This document shows positions 16,306 through 24,925 of a DNA stretch of 33,959 nt, in pieces. The stretch is from the NCBI RefSeq assembly GCF_010093385.1, contig NZ_PDWV01000041.1, positions 1 through 33,959 of the forward strand, given 5' to 3'. The position numbers and the translations under genes were made by a program. The notes beneath the pieces are model-generated. The model was not told the DNA's origin. It was given only the letters and a program-made list of their open reading frames with translations, and searched no databases. Every line of letters starts with the position of its first letter. Positions within the stretch are counted from its first letter, which is position 1. Source of the stretch: Pseudoxanthomonas mexicana (lineage in GTDB: Bacteria > Pseudomonadota > Gammaproteobacteria > Xanthomonadales > Xanthomonadaceae).

Positions 16306-19300
16306 TTACCAGGTCAGACGCGCGCTGACGAACAGCGTGCGCGGCGGCGTGTAGCTGGTGACGCCGTTGCCCCTTGTCACGAAGCTCGTCTGCGGGTCGT
16401 ATACGCCGCCGCCGCCCCAGTCGGTGAAGTACGAACTGTAGTTCTCGGCGTTGGTGACGTTGATCATGTCCGCGCGCACTTCGAACGTCATGTCCTCGGC
16501 AATGTCGAAGCGCTTGGACAGCGACAGATCCAGTTGCTTGGTGCCCAGCGTGCCCGGCGCATCAGTGGAAACGATAAGCGGGTCATTCAGCTCGGTGCCG
16601 TACTCCCACCATCCCACGATCGAGTTGATCGGCGGCGGCGTAGCCAAGGTTACCTTTGCAGATGCAGTGAAGCCCCAAGGCAGATCGTAGATGCCCGTCA
16701 TCACCAGGCGATGACGCGGCACGGCCCTCAAATCGATGAACGGATAGTCCTCGATCGTCGCTCCATCGAACGCATAGTGCTCATCACCACCGCGGTTGCC
16801 CTTGGCACGGGAGAGCGTATACGCCGCGGTGAATCCCCAACCCGACTCCTGCGTATAAGGCTTCTCGGCCGACAGCAGAAGCTGGGTCGTCTTGGTCTCC
16901 AGCCCATTGTTGCCGATGATCAGGTTACCGAAGCCAGGCGGCGCATGTTCCCACGGCTGTGCGATATCGTTGGCATTCCACGACGGCGCGTCGAAGAAAT
17001 TGCCATTGGGATATCTATTGCCAAGCGTGAAGATGAAGCCTTCCTTACTGTGCACGTATGCCAAAGTCGCCGACGTGTTCCACTCGCCGATGGTGCCGCG
17101 AATACCCAGCGAATACTGGTCGGAGTACGGCGTGACCAAGTCGTTGTTCATCAGGTTGAGTTCGCCGTTGCGGCCGGCCACTTGGACTTCGTTCGCGAGT
17201 ACGTCGATGCCATTGAGGAACGCCGGATTCCAATTGACGCAACTGCCGGGGGTCGGTGTGCAACCAGTGCTTTCGACGAAGTTGATCTCGTAAGTTGCCA
17301 GCGCCGCTTTGACCTGCTCCAGACCCATGTAGTCGTACAGGTTGCGGTCGTAGCTACGGCCCGCGCCACCAAACAACACCCAGCGCTCATCGCCACTCAG
17401 GTCGTAAGAGAAACCCAATCGCGGCGCCCAGTTGTTCTTGTCGGCTTTGCGATTGTTGCCGGTGCTGATGTAGTCCTCAATGTTTACGCCGCCAGCGCGC
17501 AGCTGAGCGTCATAGCTGGGAGCCTGGGGATAGGTGGCGCTTCCGCGAGGCGGCGTACCCGGCCCGTACAGTGCGTCCACGACTTCCTGAGGCGTCACGT
17601 AGTCGAGATAGGACGGGATCTCCTCGTAGTCCCACCGCAAGCCCAGGTTCAGCTGCAGACGTTCGGTGACATCCCAGTCATCCTGAATGTAGATGCCGAA
17701 CTGCTTTGCCTTGGTGGTAACGATAGGCGAAGCGCCTTCAAACGGCAGATTGAAGTTCACCTGATAGGGAATGGTCGCGGTACCGACCGGCAGATACGGG
17801 CTGGGCTGCAGCGATCCATCGTTGACCGCATAACGGAAGGTCGGATTGATCGCCGAATTCTCGCTCTGGGTCAGCTCGACGGACTTGTACTTGAAACCCG
17901 TCTTGATGACATGGTCTCCCATCCACTCGAACGAGTTGAAGGTCAGATCGTTCTGGAAAGCCGGCCCCTTCTGGCCCTTGCGCTGAATCGAAAGGGCGCT
18001 GGTGGAATCAGCCGTGATGAGCACCTGGTTCTCGTCCAGACCGCGAGTGTAGATGGACTGATTGCCGATCGTGAATGCGGCCGGATTGAACAGCGCGTCC
18101 TCGTACGTGATGCGCGCTTCGTTGACGAACGTCTCACCGTAATGCATCCAGCGCAGGTCGTAACGCTTGTCGGTATTGAAGTTGACCTTCGCAGCGGTAT
18201 CCGTTGTCGTGCCACCGTTCCCGCTGACACCCTCCTCATCGCGGTACTTGGCCGACAACTCCAACCGGTCGTTGTCGCCTATGTCCCAGCTGATCTTTCC
18301 GAAGTACAGATCCTCATTGAAAGGAGATGTCGTCGGCCCGAGCTGAGCGCGGATACGGTCCGGCAGGAAGGGTTCGAACGAGGACCAGTCACGGGGCGTA
18401 GCGACCGGATCCACATTCAACACGAAGTCCTTGGCTTCGTAGCTGAAGAAGAAATGCATCTTGTCTTGGATGATCGGGCCACCCAGGGCAAAGCCATACT
18501 CGTTCTGCTTGGTCTTGTCCTTCTCGGTACCGGCAGCCACCTCGCCCACGGTCCGCTGGCGCATCGAAGTGTTGGTATAGCGCGTGAACACCTCGCCTTT
18601 GAATTCATTCGTACCGGACTTCGTTTGCGCGATGATCGCCGCAGAACCCACCTGGTCGAACTCGGCCTTGTAGTTCGAGGTCACGACCTTGTATTCGCCG
18701 ATCGCCAACTGGGGAAACGGATTGCCGGCACTCTGATCCTGGCCGGATACGCCACCAGTGAGTACGTAGTTCTTCTGTCCGACACCGTCGATGTAGACGT
18801 TGATGGCACTGGTTTGCTGTGCGCCGCCGCGCAGCTTGGACTGGCCGGTACGCGGATCGGTCTCGAACTGCATGCCCGGCACGGTGTCGGCGAACTCGAG
18901 GAAGTTGCGAGTCAGCTGGGGGATGGTGTTGATCTGCTTCAGCGAAACATTGGTGCCGACTTCCGAGGTCTTGACCTCCTGCAGCGGCGGCGCCGACACG
19001 CGCACGGTATCCAGCGTGGTCGCATCGCCCGCGGGGGCTGCCGGAGCGGCACCCGCGAGATCAAGACTGACCGAGGTCGCAACCTGCAGGGTCACCGTCC
19101 GCTCGGTGTCACCGGACGACACGGTATATGTACCGGGCGGAAGACCGACCAGTGCATAGCTGCCATCCGAACTCGCGGTCACCTGCCGCTTGCTGCCCGT
19201 GGCGGTGTTGACCGCGGGGACCTGCGCGCCGGCTTCAGCCTTGCCGCGCAACGTGGCATTCGAAGACTGTGCGATGGCGTGACCACTGGCGATGACCAGC

Positions 19301-19368
19301 ACACTGGCCAGCGCACAGGTCAGCAGCTTGCGCTTGGGTTGGGTTGTGGAACGGTTGCGATGTTTCAT
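16306..19368 (-). CDS. TonB-dependent outer-membrane receptor, Oar-like, with N-terminal carboxypeptidase-regulatory-like domain
   Basis: A 1020-aa outer-membrane transporter that would take up oligosaccharides using TonB energy. The signal peptide ends near residue 34 (SGHAIAQ). A carboxypeptidase-regulatory-like beta-sandwich follows (about 36-104; TASSDGSYALVGLPPGTYTV), then a possible TonB box TTLDTVRVSA (117-126), a plug with INVYIDGVGQKNYVLTGG, and a large barrel ending FVSARLTW with a terminal aromatic residue as in outer-membrane barrels. ATG 19368 has GGGAGAGAG a few bases upstream; the frame is open to 19446 but that stretch contains the operator. By eye, codon use in the barrel is less GC-rich than in the neighbours, which is common in TonB receptors. 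It forms a unit with the halogenase-like gene and has its own operator 53 nt upstream. Confidence 0.93.
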   Translation of the reverse strand: MKHRNRSTTQPKRKLLTCALASVLVIASGHAIAQSSNATLRGKAEAGAQVPAVNTATGSKRQVTASSDGSYALVGLPPGTYTVSSGDTERTVTLQVATSVSLDLAGAAPAAPAGDATTLDTVRVSAPPLQEVKTSEVGTNVSLKQINTIPQLTRNFLEFADTVPGMQFETDPRTGQSKLRGGAQQTSAINVYIDGVGQKNYVLTGGVSGQDQSAGNPFPQLAIGEYKVVTSNYKAEFDQVGSAAIIAQTKSGTNEFKGEVFTRYTNTSMRQRTVGEVAAGTEKDKTKQNEYGFALGGPIIQDKMHFFFSYEAKDFVLNVDPVATPRDWSSFEPFLPDRIRAQLGPTTSPFNEDLYFGKISWDIGDNDRLELSAKYRDEEGVSGNGGTTTDTAAKVNFNTDKRYDLRWMHYGETFVNEARITYEDALFNPAAFTIGNQSIYTRGLDENQVLITADSTSALSIQRKGQKGPAFQNDLTFNSFEWMGDHVIKTGFKYKSVELTQSENSAINPTFRYAVNDGSLQPSPYLPVGTATIPYQVNFNLPFEGASPIVTTKAKQFGIYIQDDWDVTERLQLNLGLRWDYEEIPSYLDYVTPQEVVDALYGPGTPPRGSATYPQAPSYDAQLRAGGVNIEDYISTGNNRKADKNNWAPRLGFSYDLSGDERWVLFGGAGRSYDRNLYDYMGLEQVKAALATYEINFVESTGCTPTPGSCVNWNPAFLNGIDVLANEVQVAGRNGELNLMNNDLVTPYSDQYSLGIRGTIGEWNTSATLAYVHSKEGFIFTLGNRYPNGNFFDAPSWNANDIAQPWEHAPPGFGNLIIGNNGLETKTTQLLLSAEKPYTQESGWGFTAAYTLSRAKGNRGGDEHYAFDGATIEDYPFIDLRAVPRHRLVMTGIYDLPWGFTASAKVTLATPPPINSIVGWWEYGTELNDPLIVSTDAPGTLGTKQLDLSLSKRFDIAEDMTFEVRADMINVTNAENYSSYFTDWGGGGVYDPQTSFVTRGNGVTSYTPPRTLFVSARLTW

Positions 19369-19421
19369 TGGCTCTCTCCCTCCAAAAAGTCGTTTCATTG
19401 CGGGCCGGCTTGATGGCCGCC

Positions 19422-19435
19422 TGTAATCGGTTACA
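19422..19435. promoter_or_regulatory. LacI-type operator, site D (TonB receptor promoter)
   Basis: TGTAATCGGTTACA has perfect TGTAA/TTACA arms and a central CG shifted in the spacer. It lies 53 nt upstream of the receptor ATG, in the 101-nt gap after lacI. On the minus strand the distal arm yields a TACAGG -10-like hexamer. A convincing -35 is not seen. Confidence 0.72.
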
Positions 19436-19469
19436 AGCCCGCCCAAAAAAAAGCGGGTGCCTCTTTCTC

Positions 19470-20498
19470 TTACTTCTTCGCCCGCGGCACCGCTCCGATG
19501 CTCGACTCCCGCACGATCAGTTCGGGAACCAGCATCGCCGACGGCGCCACGCGCTCGCCGTCGGAGTCGATCGTGTCCAACAGCCGGCTCATGGCCTGCC
19601 CGCCCAATTCCGCGATACTGACCCGCATCGTGGTCAAGGTCGGGGGAACGAAGCGCGCCAGCGGGATGTCGTCGAAGCCTGCTAGCGCGATGTCCTGCGG
19701 GACGCGCACACCGGCCTCGTTGAAGGCGTACAGGCAGCCCAGCGCCATCATGTCGTTGGCGGCGAACCCCGCCTGCGGCCGGTCCGCCGCCTGCGCGATG
19801 CGCTTCCCGGCCTCGTAGCCCGCCGTTTCGCTGAAGTCGCCCGCGAACTCCTGCGGCGGCGCCTCCGGCGCAAGGCGGGCGAGCGCATCGCGGTAGCCGC
19901 GCAGGCGCTCGCGCGCGTCGAAATTGCCTTCCGGCCCGCCGATGAAGGCGATGCGCCGGTGCCCGGCCTGCACCAGGTGCTCGACCATCGCCACGGCGGC
20001 GCTGTAGTTGTCGATGGTCAGCGCCGGATAGGCCGCTTCCTGCACATCGGTGTTGATCAGCACGACCGGCAGCGACGATGGCAGGTTGTCCACCAGGAAG
20101 CCGGGCTGGTCGGTGTATGGGGACAGCACCAGCAGACCGTCCACGCGGCCCCGCATGGCGCGCAGGGCTTCACCCTGCTCTTCCGGAAGGCCGTGATAAC
20201 TCGACACGAGCAGGTGCTGGCGGCGCGCGCGGGCCACCTGGTCGATGCCGCGGATCAGTTCGGAGAAGAATTCGCCATACAGGTCGGGCAGGACTACGCC
20301 GATGGTCTGGGTGCGCCGGCTGCTCAGGCTGCGGGCGGCGGCGTGCGGCTGATAGCGCAGGCGGTCGGCCGTGGCCAGGACCTGCTGGCGCACGGACTCG
20401 GCCACGTTCTCGTGCCCGTTCAAGGCGCGCGACACGGTCGCCACGGAAACCCGTGCCTCACGTGCGACATCCTTGATGGTGACCGAGGTTCGCGCCAT
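19470..20498 (-). CDS. LacI-family transcriptional regulator
   Basis: A 342-aa DNA-binding regulator with the N-terminal helix-turn-helix TIKDVAREARVSVATVSRAL (7-26), hinge region RYQPHAAARSLSSRRTQTIG, and a periplasmic-binding-protein-like effector domain (about 65-330; VVLPDLYGEFFSELIRGI, FAANDMMALGCL, ALAGFDDIPLARFV). It lies between the TonB-receptor unit and bglX on the same strand. One of six TGTAA-type palindromes lies 43 nt before its ATG, implying autoregulation. I infer that it controls the whole locus and is released or activated by a sugar or sugar phosphate. Whether it represses or activates cannot be read from sequence. ATG 20498 gives the standard length. Confidence 0.94.
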   Translation of the reverse strand: MARTSVTIKDVAREARVSVATVSRALNGHENVAESVRQQVLATADRLRYQPHAAARSLSSRRTQTIGVVLPDLYGEFFSELIRGIDQVARARRQHLLVSSYHGLPEEQGEALRAMRGRVDGLLVLSPYTDQPGFLVDNLPSSLPVVLINTDVQEAAYPALTIDNYSAAVAMVEHLVQAGHRRIAFIGGPEGNFDARERLRGYRDALARLAPEAPPQEFAGDFSETAGYEAGKRIAQAADRPQAGFAANDMMALGCLYAFNEAGVRVPQDIALAGFDDIPLARFVPPTLTTMRVSIAELGGQAMSRLLDTIDSDGERVAPSAMLVPELIVRESSIGAVPRAKK

Positions 20499-20539
20499 TC
20501 CCCGCCCCTCCGCGGTGATGACTGCTGCAAGTGGCGCGG

Positions 20540-20569
20540 ACTGTAACCGTTTTCACGGAAACGTGTAAA
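20540..20569 (-). promoter_or_regulatory. Candidate lacI promoter with operator site E
   Basis: On the minus strand TTTACA (20564-20569) and TACAGT (20540-20545), 18 bp apart, could be -35 and -10. The operator TGTAACCGTTTTCA (20542-20555), identical to sites A and C, covers the -10 and part of the spacer. This arrangement fits autorepression. The site begins 43 nt upstream of the lacI ATG. Confidence 0.6.
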
Positions 20570-20608
20570 GCCCGCGTTATTCAATGCCGAAAACTCTTTA
20601 CGATCATG

Positions 20609-20639
20609 TACTTGCGGATAACCCAGGTATCCGCAAGTA
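20609..20639 (-). terminator. Hairpin terminator after bglX
   Basis: TACTTGCGGATA (20609-20620) and TATCCGCAAGTA (20628-20639) make a perfect 12-bp stem with a 7-nt loop, 43 nt beyond the bglX stop. On the plus strand it is followed by four T residues, but on the minus strand the tail is not T-rich. It separates bglX from the lacI promoter and most likely ends or stabilises the bglX transcript. Confidence 0.6.
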
Positions 20640-20682
20640 TTTTGCGCCGCAACATATTGACCCGTGCTGCAGCGCCCCGGAT

Positions 20683-22947
20683 TCAGCGGTCTGCGACCTC
20701 GAATCCGACCTCGCGCGTGCGGTCGGAACTGCCACCGACAAACACAGTGAACGTACCCGGCTCGACCACGCGCTGCATGCGGTCATCGAGCATCGCCAGA
20801 TCATCGAAGCCCAACGCGAAGGTGACGACCTTCGACTCGCCGGGCTGCAGTGCGACCCGCTGGAATCCGCGCAGCTGCTTCACCGGTCGCGTGACGCTGG
20901 CCACATCGTCGCGCACGTACAGCTGCACGACTTCCTCGCCGGCCAGCTTGCCGGTGTTGGTGACGCGCACGCTGACCTGCTGCTGCAACGCCGAGGGCAC
21001 CAGCGTCTTCTTCGACACGACCGGCGCGTCGTAGCGGAACGTCGTGTAGCTCAGACCATGGCCGAAGGCGTACAGCGGCGTCCACGGCACGTCGAGATAC
21101 TTGCTGGTGTACTTCTCCTGCTCGCTCGGCGGACGGCCGGTGTTCTTGTGCGCGTAATAGATCGGCACTTGGCCGACGTTGTGCGGAAAGGTCACCGGCA
21201 GCTTGGCCGACGGATTGACGTCGCCGAACAGCACGTCGGCGATCGCCGGCCCGCCTTCCACGCCGGGGAACCAGGCTTCGAGGATCGCCGGCACCTTGCC
21301 CTTCAGTCGGCCGATGGACAGCGGACGGCCGTTGAGCAACACCAGGGCGACCGGCTTGCCGGTCGCGGCCACGGCCAGCGCCAGTTGCTCCTGCACGCCG
21401 GGCAGGTCGAGCGAAGTGCGGTTGTTCGCCTCCGCGCTCATGTCCGGGTGTTCGCCGAGGAACATCACCACCGCGTCCGCCTGCTTCGCCGCGGCGACGG
21501 CATCGGCGAAACCTCTGGTGTCCTGACTGTCGATGTCGGCGCCCTTGGCCACGATCAGCCGTGTCTTGTCGCCGAGCGCGGCCTTCAGGCCTTCCAGCGG
21601 CGTGATCGCGTCCTCCTCGCGCCCCGCCACCGCCCAGTTGCCCAGCATCGCGCGACGGTGGTCGGCCAGCGGACCGATCACCGCCAGCGTGCGCACGGAC
21701 TTGGACAACGGCAGCACGTCACCCTCGTTCTCCAGCAGCACCATCGACTTCTGCGCCATGCGGCGCGCAGCGGCGCGGTGCTCGGGCGTCAGCGTCAGCG
21801 CGCGCTCGCGTGCGCCATCCGGCGTGCAGGAGCGGTACGGGTCGTCGAACAGGCCCAGCCGGTACTTCGCATTGAGCACGCGGCGCACCGAGGCATCGAC
21901 TTCCGCCATCGGCACGCGACCCGCCCTGACCGCGGCGGGCAGGTCCTTCACGTAGATCTGGCTGACCATGTCGACATCGACGCCGGCACGCAGGCCCAGC
22001 GCACCGGCCTGCTCGCGGTTCGCCGCCACGCCGTGCGGCATCAGTTCCATCACGCCGGTGTAGTCGCTGACAAGCAGGCCGTCCCAGCCCCACTCCTTGC
22101 GCAGCAGGTCTTGGATCAGCGGCCGGTGCGCATGCATCGGCACACCGGCGATCTCGTTGAACGAGGCCATGATCGACTGCGCACCGGCATCGATGGCGGC
22201 CTTGAACGGCGGCAGGTAGACCTCGTGCAGCGTGCGCTCGGAAATGTCGGCCACGTTGTAGTCGCGCCCCGCCTCGGCCGCGCCGTACGCCACGAAGTGC
22301 TTGGCCGTGGCCAGCACCGCATCCGGCTTGCGCAGGTCGTCGCCCTGGAAGCCGCGCACGCGCGCAGCGGCCAGGACGGAGCCCAGATAAGGATCCTCGC
22401 CTGCGCCTTCGACGATGCGGCCCCAGCGCGGATCGCGCGCGATGTCGACCATCGGCGCATAGGTCCAGTGGATGCCGTGCGCGGCGGCCTCGACCGCGGC
22501 GACGCGCGCGGCGTGCTGCACTTCCTCCGGATCGAAGCTGGACGATTCGGCCAGCGGCACCGGGAAGACCGTGCGGTGGCCATGGATCACGTCGTAACCG
22601 AACAGCAGCGGGATGCCCAGCCGGGATTCCTCCACCGCGATCTTCTGCAGGCGGCAGGTCAGCGCGGCGCCCTGGGTACCGAGGTAGGAACCGATCTCGC
22701 CCCGGCGGATCTGGTCCTCGTTGCCGGCCATCGCGGCCGGGCCGGTGTTGTTGCCCACGCCCGGCGGCTGGTTCAGCTGGCCGAGCTTTTCCTCCACCGT
22801 CATCTTCGCCATCAGCGCGTCGACGAAGGCCGTTTCGGCCGGGGTGGCGTAGACCGGCGGCTTGGCCGCGACGGGGGCCGCGAGCAGCGCGGCCAGCAGG
22901 CCGACCCGCAGGGGCGTGGGAGCAAGGGAGTGTTGGTAACGGGTCAT
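20683..22947 (-). CDS. bglX: Periplasmic beta-glucosidase, GH3 (BglX-like)
   Basis: It hydrolyses terminal beta-linked glucose from oligosaccharides. The 754-aa protein has a signal peptide (about 1-28, ending APVAA), the GH3 TIM barrel with KHFVAYG and the nucleophile Asp295 in LLVSDYTGVMEL, the alpha/beta sandwich domain with GEHPDMSAEANNRTSLDLPG, which supplies the acid/base region, and a C-terminal fibronectin III-like domain (DRTREVGFEV near the end). The overall plan and length match E. coli BglX. An operator of the locus family lies 32 nt upstream, so I place it in the same regulon. In this context it probably trims the products of the GH144 enzyme to glucose. Linkage preference (beta-1,2, 1,3, 1,4 or 1,6) cannot be inferred from these motifs. 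Confidence 0.95.
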   Translation of the reverse strand: MTRYQHSLAPTPLRVGLLAALLAAPVAAKPPVYATPAETAFVDALMAKMTVEEKLGQLNQPPGVGNNTGPAAMAGNEDQIRRGEIGSYLGTQGAALTCRLQKIAVEESRLGIPLLFGYDVIHGHRTVFPVPLAESSSFDPEEVQHAARVAAVEAAAHGIHWTYAPMVDIARDPRWGRIVEGAGEDPYLGSVLAAARVRGFQGDDLRKPDAVLATAKHFVAYGAAEAGRDYNVADISERTLHEVYLPPFKAAIDAGAQSIMASFNEIAGVPMHAHRPLIQDLLRKEWGWDGLLVSDYTGVMELMPHGVAANREQAGALGLRAGVDVDMVSQIYVKDLPAAVRAGRVPMAEVDASVRRVLNAKYRLGLFDDPYRSCTPDGARERALTLTPEHRAAARRMAQKSMVLLENEGDVLPLSKSVRTLAVIGPLADHRRAMLGNWAVAGREEDAITPLEGLKAALGDKTRLIVAKGADIDSQDTRGFADAVAAAKQADAVVMFLGEHPDMSAEANNRTSLDLPGVQEQLALAVAATGKPVALVLLNGRPLSIGRLKGKVPAILEAWFPGVEGGPAIADVLFGDVNPSAKLPVTFPHNVGQVPIYYAHKNTGRPPSEQEKYTSKYLDVPWTPLYAFGHGLSYTTFRYDAPVVSKKTLVPSALQQQVSVRVTNTGKLAGEEVVQLYVRDDVASVTRPVKQLRGFQRVALQPGESKVVTFALGFDDLAMLDDRMQRVVEPGTFTVFVGGSSDRTREVGFEVADR

Positions 22948-22979
22948 GGCGCCCTCCCGGCGATGCGAAAGGGGGCGAA

Positions 22980-22993
22980 TGTAAACGTTTTCA
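22980..22993. promoter_or_regulatory. LacI-type operator, site F (bglX promoter)
   Basis: TGTAAACGTTTTCA differs from the perfect palindrome of site B at one base. It is 32 nt upstream of the bglX ATG. On the minus strand its distal half overlaps TACATT (22978-22983), a possible -10. Confidence 0.78.
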
Positions 22994-23034
22994 TCCGCGC
23001 CTGCATGACGCAGTGCCGGAAACCGCGACGGGCG

Positions 23035-23301
23035 TCAGGCCGCCTCGCCCGGGGCCTTCGCCTCGATGGTCAGCGCATGGATGTCGGTCTGCATCATCTC
23101 GCCCAGGGCCGCGTAGATGGCGCGGTGGCGGGCCAGCGGCGCCTTGCCGGCAAACACCGGGCTGACGATCCGTACCGTGAAATGCCCCCGGCCGTCGCGC
23201 GCGCCCTCGTGGCCGGCGTGCTTGTGGCTGTCGTCGATCACGTCCAGGGTCACAGGCTGCAACGCAGCCAGGGCCTCGCGGATGCGCTCGATCCTGGTCA
23301 T
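23035..23301 (-). CDS. BolA-family protein
   Basis: A small (88 aa) BolA-like protein. BolA proteins form complexes with monothiol glutaredoxins and help with iron-sulfur trafficking or stress-related regulation. The motif DDSHKHAGH carries the histidines expected near a cluster-binding site, followed by [31 protein letters not shown] and [11 protein letters not shown]. It is shorter than E. coli BolA (105 aa) and closer in size to IbaG. ATG 23301 overlaps the yciI-like stop by 4 nt, so the two genes are co-translated. It lies upstream of bglX on the same strand, but the operator in the 87-nt gap suggests a separate promoter for bglX. Confidence 0.9.
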   Translation of the reverse strand: MTRIERIREALAALQPVTLDVIDDSHKHAGHEGARDGRGHFTVRIVSPVFAGKAPLARHRAIYAALGEMMQTDIHALTIEAKAPGEAA

Positions 23302-23597
23302 GGCAGCACCTTGCGGAACGGGCGCACGTCCACGCGCGCGTACACGCCCGCCGCGACATACGGATCAGCCTCGGCCCAGGCCCGCGCATCCTCCAGGGAA
23401 TCGAACTCGGCAATCACGATGCTGCCGCTGAAGCCCGCCGGGCCCGGATCCTCGGCATCGATCGCAGGGCACGGTCCCGCCAGCAGCAGGCGCCCCTCGT
23501 CGCGCAGCGCGGTCAGCCGCGCCAGATGCGCCTGGCGGGCTTCCAGTCGCCTGGGCAGGGCGTCGGCCGCGTCGTGGCCTTCAATGGCATACCACAT
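23298..23597 (-). CDS. YciI-family protein
   Basis: A 99-aa dimeric alpha-beta barrel protein beginning [22 protein letters not shown], with the family pattern [43 protein letters not shown] and a terminal basic segment. Members have a conserved His/Asp pair and are thought to be small enzymes, but the reaction is generally unknown. ATG 23597 has GGAG 10 nt upstream. The gene overlaps the BolA-like gene by ATGA. It is divergent from scpA. Confidence 0.9.
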   Translation of the reverse strand: MWYAIEGHDAADALPRRLEARQAHLARLTALRDEGRLLLAGPCPAIDAEDPGPAGFSGSIVIAEFDSLEDARAWAEADPYVAAGVYARVDVRPFRKVLP

Positions 23598-23625
23598 GAT
23601 GTTTCACTCCGGGGGAGAAGCCTGA

Positions 23626-23631
23626 ATTGTA
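23626..23631 (-). promoter_or_regulatory. Possible -10 for the yciI-bolA-like pair
   Basis: TACAAT on the minus strand, 28 nt upstream of the yciI-like ATG, is a good -10 hexamer, but the -35 position is GC-rich and unconvincing. In the 376-nt divergent gap (23598-23973) I see no other clear element and no small gene with coding character. Confidence 0.35.
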
Positions 23632-23973
23632 CGTGCGCACCGGTGGCCGGGTGCTGGACACGGTCCGGGCCAGGGCTTACCCTGTCGTTCATTGCACGGC
23701 CGGAAGCAGCGGCCCGTCCATGGGAAGACCCGGCAGCGCCGGCCTCCCTGCCCCGTCGAGGGACCACCGGGACGTTCGATTCGCTGCCCCCACCCGCCCG
23801 CGCCCGACGACCTCTCGCTGTCCGCCGCCGCCTTCCGCGGTGTGCTTTGCTGGTTGCTGTAAGGGAAGCGTTCGCCCTGCGACGCATGATGATGATGGTT
23901 GGTGCATTGCCGGTGCCGCGCCGTCCTGCCGTGCGCAGGCCCGCTTGGTGATCCGCACGATGGCTGTTTCTTG

Positions 23974-24879
23974 ATGAGCCCAGAACTCGCGTCCGACGCG
24001 AACCCACAACACCCGCCCGCCCATCCGCAGCAGCAGGAAATGCCGCTGGCGGTGGTGCATGGCCAGCCGGTACTGCAGATCCCCCAGGACCTGTACATCC
24101 CGCCGGACGCGCTGGAAGTCATCCTGGATGCGTTCGAAGGCCCACTGGACCTGCTGCTGTACCTGATCCGCCGGCAGAACCTGGACATCCTGGACATCCC
24201 CGTCGCCGAGATCACCCGGCAGTACGTGGACTACATCAACGTGATGCAGGAGCTGCGGTTCGAACTGGCCGCCGAGTACCTGCTGATGGCGGCCATCCTG
24301 GCCGGGATCAAGTCGCGCATGCTGCTGCCCCGGCCGGTCACCGAGGAGGGCGAGGAAGGCGACCCGCGTGCCGAGCTGGTACGCCGGCTGCAGGAGTACG
24401 AGCGCTTCAAGCAGGCCGCCGAAGACCTGGATGCCCTGCCCCGCCAGGACCGCGACACCACGCCGGTGCACGCGGACGTCCCCGACCGGGCGGCCGTCAG
24501 GCTGCCGCCGCCGGTGGAACTGAAGGAAATGCTGCTGGCCCTGCACGACGTGCTCAAGCGCGCCGAGCTGTTCAGCGGCCACGCCATCAAGCGCGAGGCG
24601 CTCAGCGTGCGCCAGCGCATGGGCGACGTGCTGACGCGGCTGGAGGACGGCAAGTTCCACCGCTTCGAAAGCATGTTCACCCCCGAGGAAGGCAAGCTGG
24701 GCGTGCTGGTGACCTTCCTGGCCATGCTGGAACTGGCCAAGGAACAGCTGCTCGACATCGTGCAGGAAGCCCCGCTCGCCCCGATCTACATCAAGTCGCT
24801 GGCGCTGAACAACACCAACGAACCGCTGCAGTTCTCCAGCGAATTCGACGACAGCGACGCCGCCAACGACAGCCCGTGA
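23974..24879 (+). CDS. scpA: Segregation and condensation protein A
   Basis: The kleisin subunit that, with ScpB, bridges the SMC dimer in chromosome condensation and segregation. The 301-aa protein has a poorly conserved Pro/Gln-rich start (about 1-25), then the hallmark FEGPLDLLLYLIRRQNLDI-type N-domain, YLLMAAILAGIKSRMLLP, a charged linker, and a C-terminal winged-helix region with RFESMFTPEEGKLGVLVTFLAMLEL. I chose ATG 23974; an internal ATG at 24040 is possible because the first 22 residues are low-complexity. The frame is open to 23899 without family-like sequence. scpB follows 46 nt later in the same direction. Confidence 0.94.
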   Translation: MSPELASDANPQHPPAHPQQQEMPLAVVHGQPVLQIPQDLYIPPDALEVILDAFEGPLDLLLYLIRRQNLDILDIPVAEITRQYVDYINVMQELRFELAAEYLLMAAILAGIKSRMLLPRPVTEEGEEGDPRAELVRRLQEYERFKQAAEDLDALPRQDRDTTPVHADVPDRAAVRLPPPVELKEMLLALHDVLKRAELFSGHAIKREALSVRQRMGDVLTRLEDGKFHRFESMFTPEEGKLGVLVTFLAMLELAKEQLLDIVQEAPLAPIYIKSLALNNTNEPLQFSSEFDDSDAANDSP

Positions 24880-24925
24880 CCGCGGCCGGGCCATCGCCCG
24901 CCGCACTTCCGAACGACAGGACCGC

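Noticed and set aside
19438..19457. CCCGC/GCGGG stem around a run of A residues after lacI as an intrinsic terminator
   Set aside because: The T-run of the minus strand is in the loop, not after the stem, so the shape is wrong for a terminator of lacI.
23526..23951. Plus-strand open frame in the yciI-scpA region
   Set aside because: It overlaps yciI in antisense and the rest is a Pro/Arg/Ala-rich shadow with no ribosome site or family motif.
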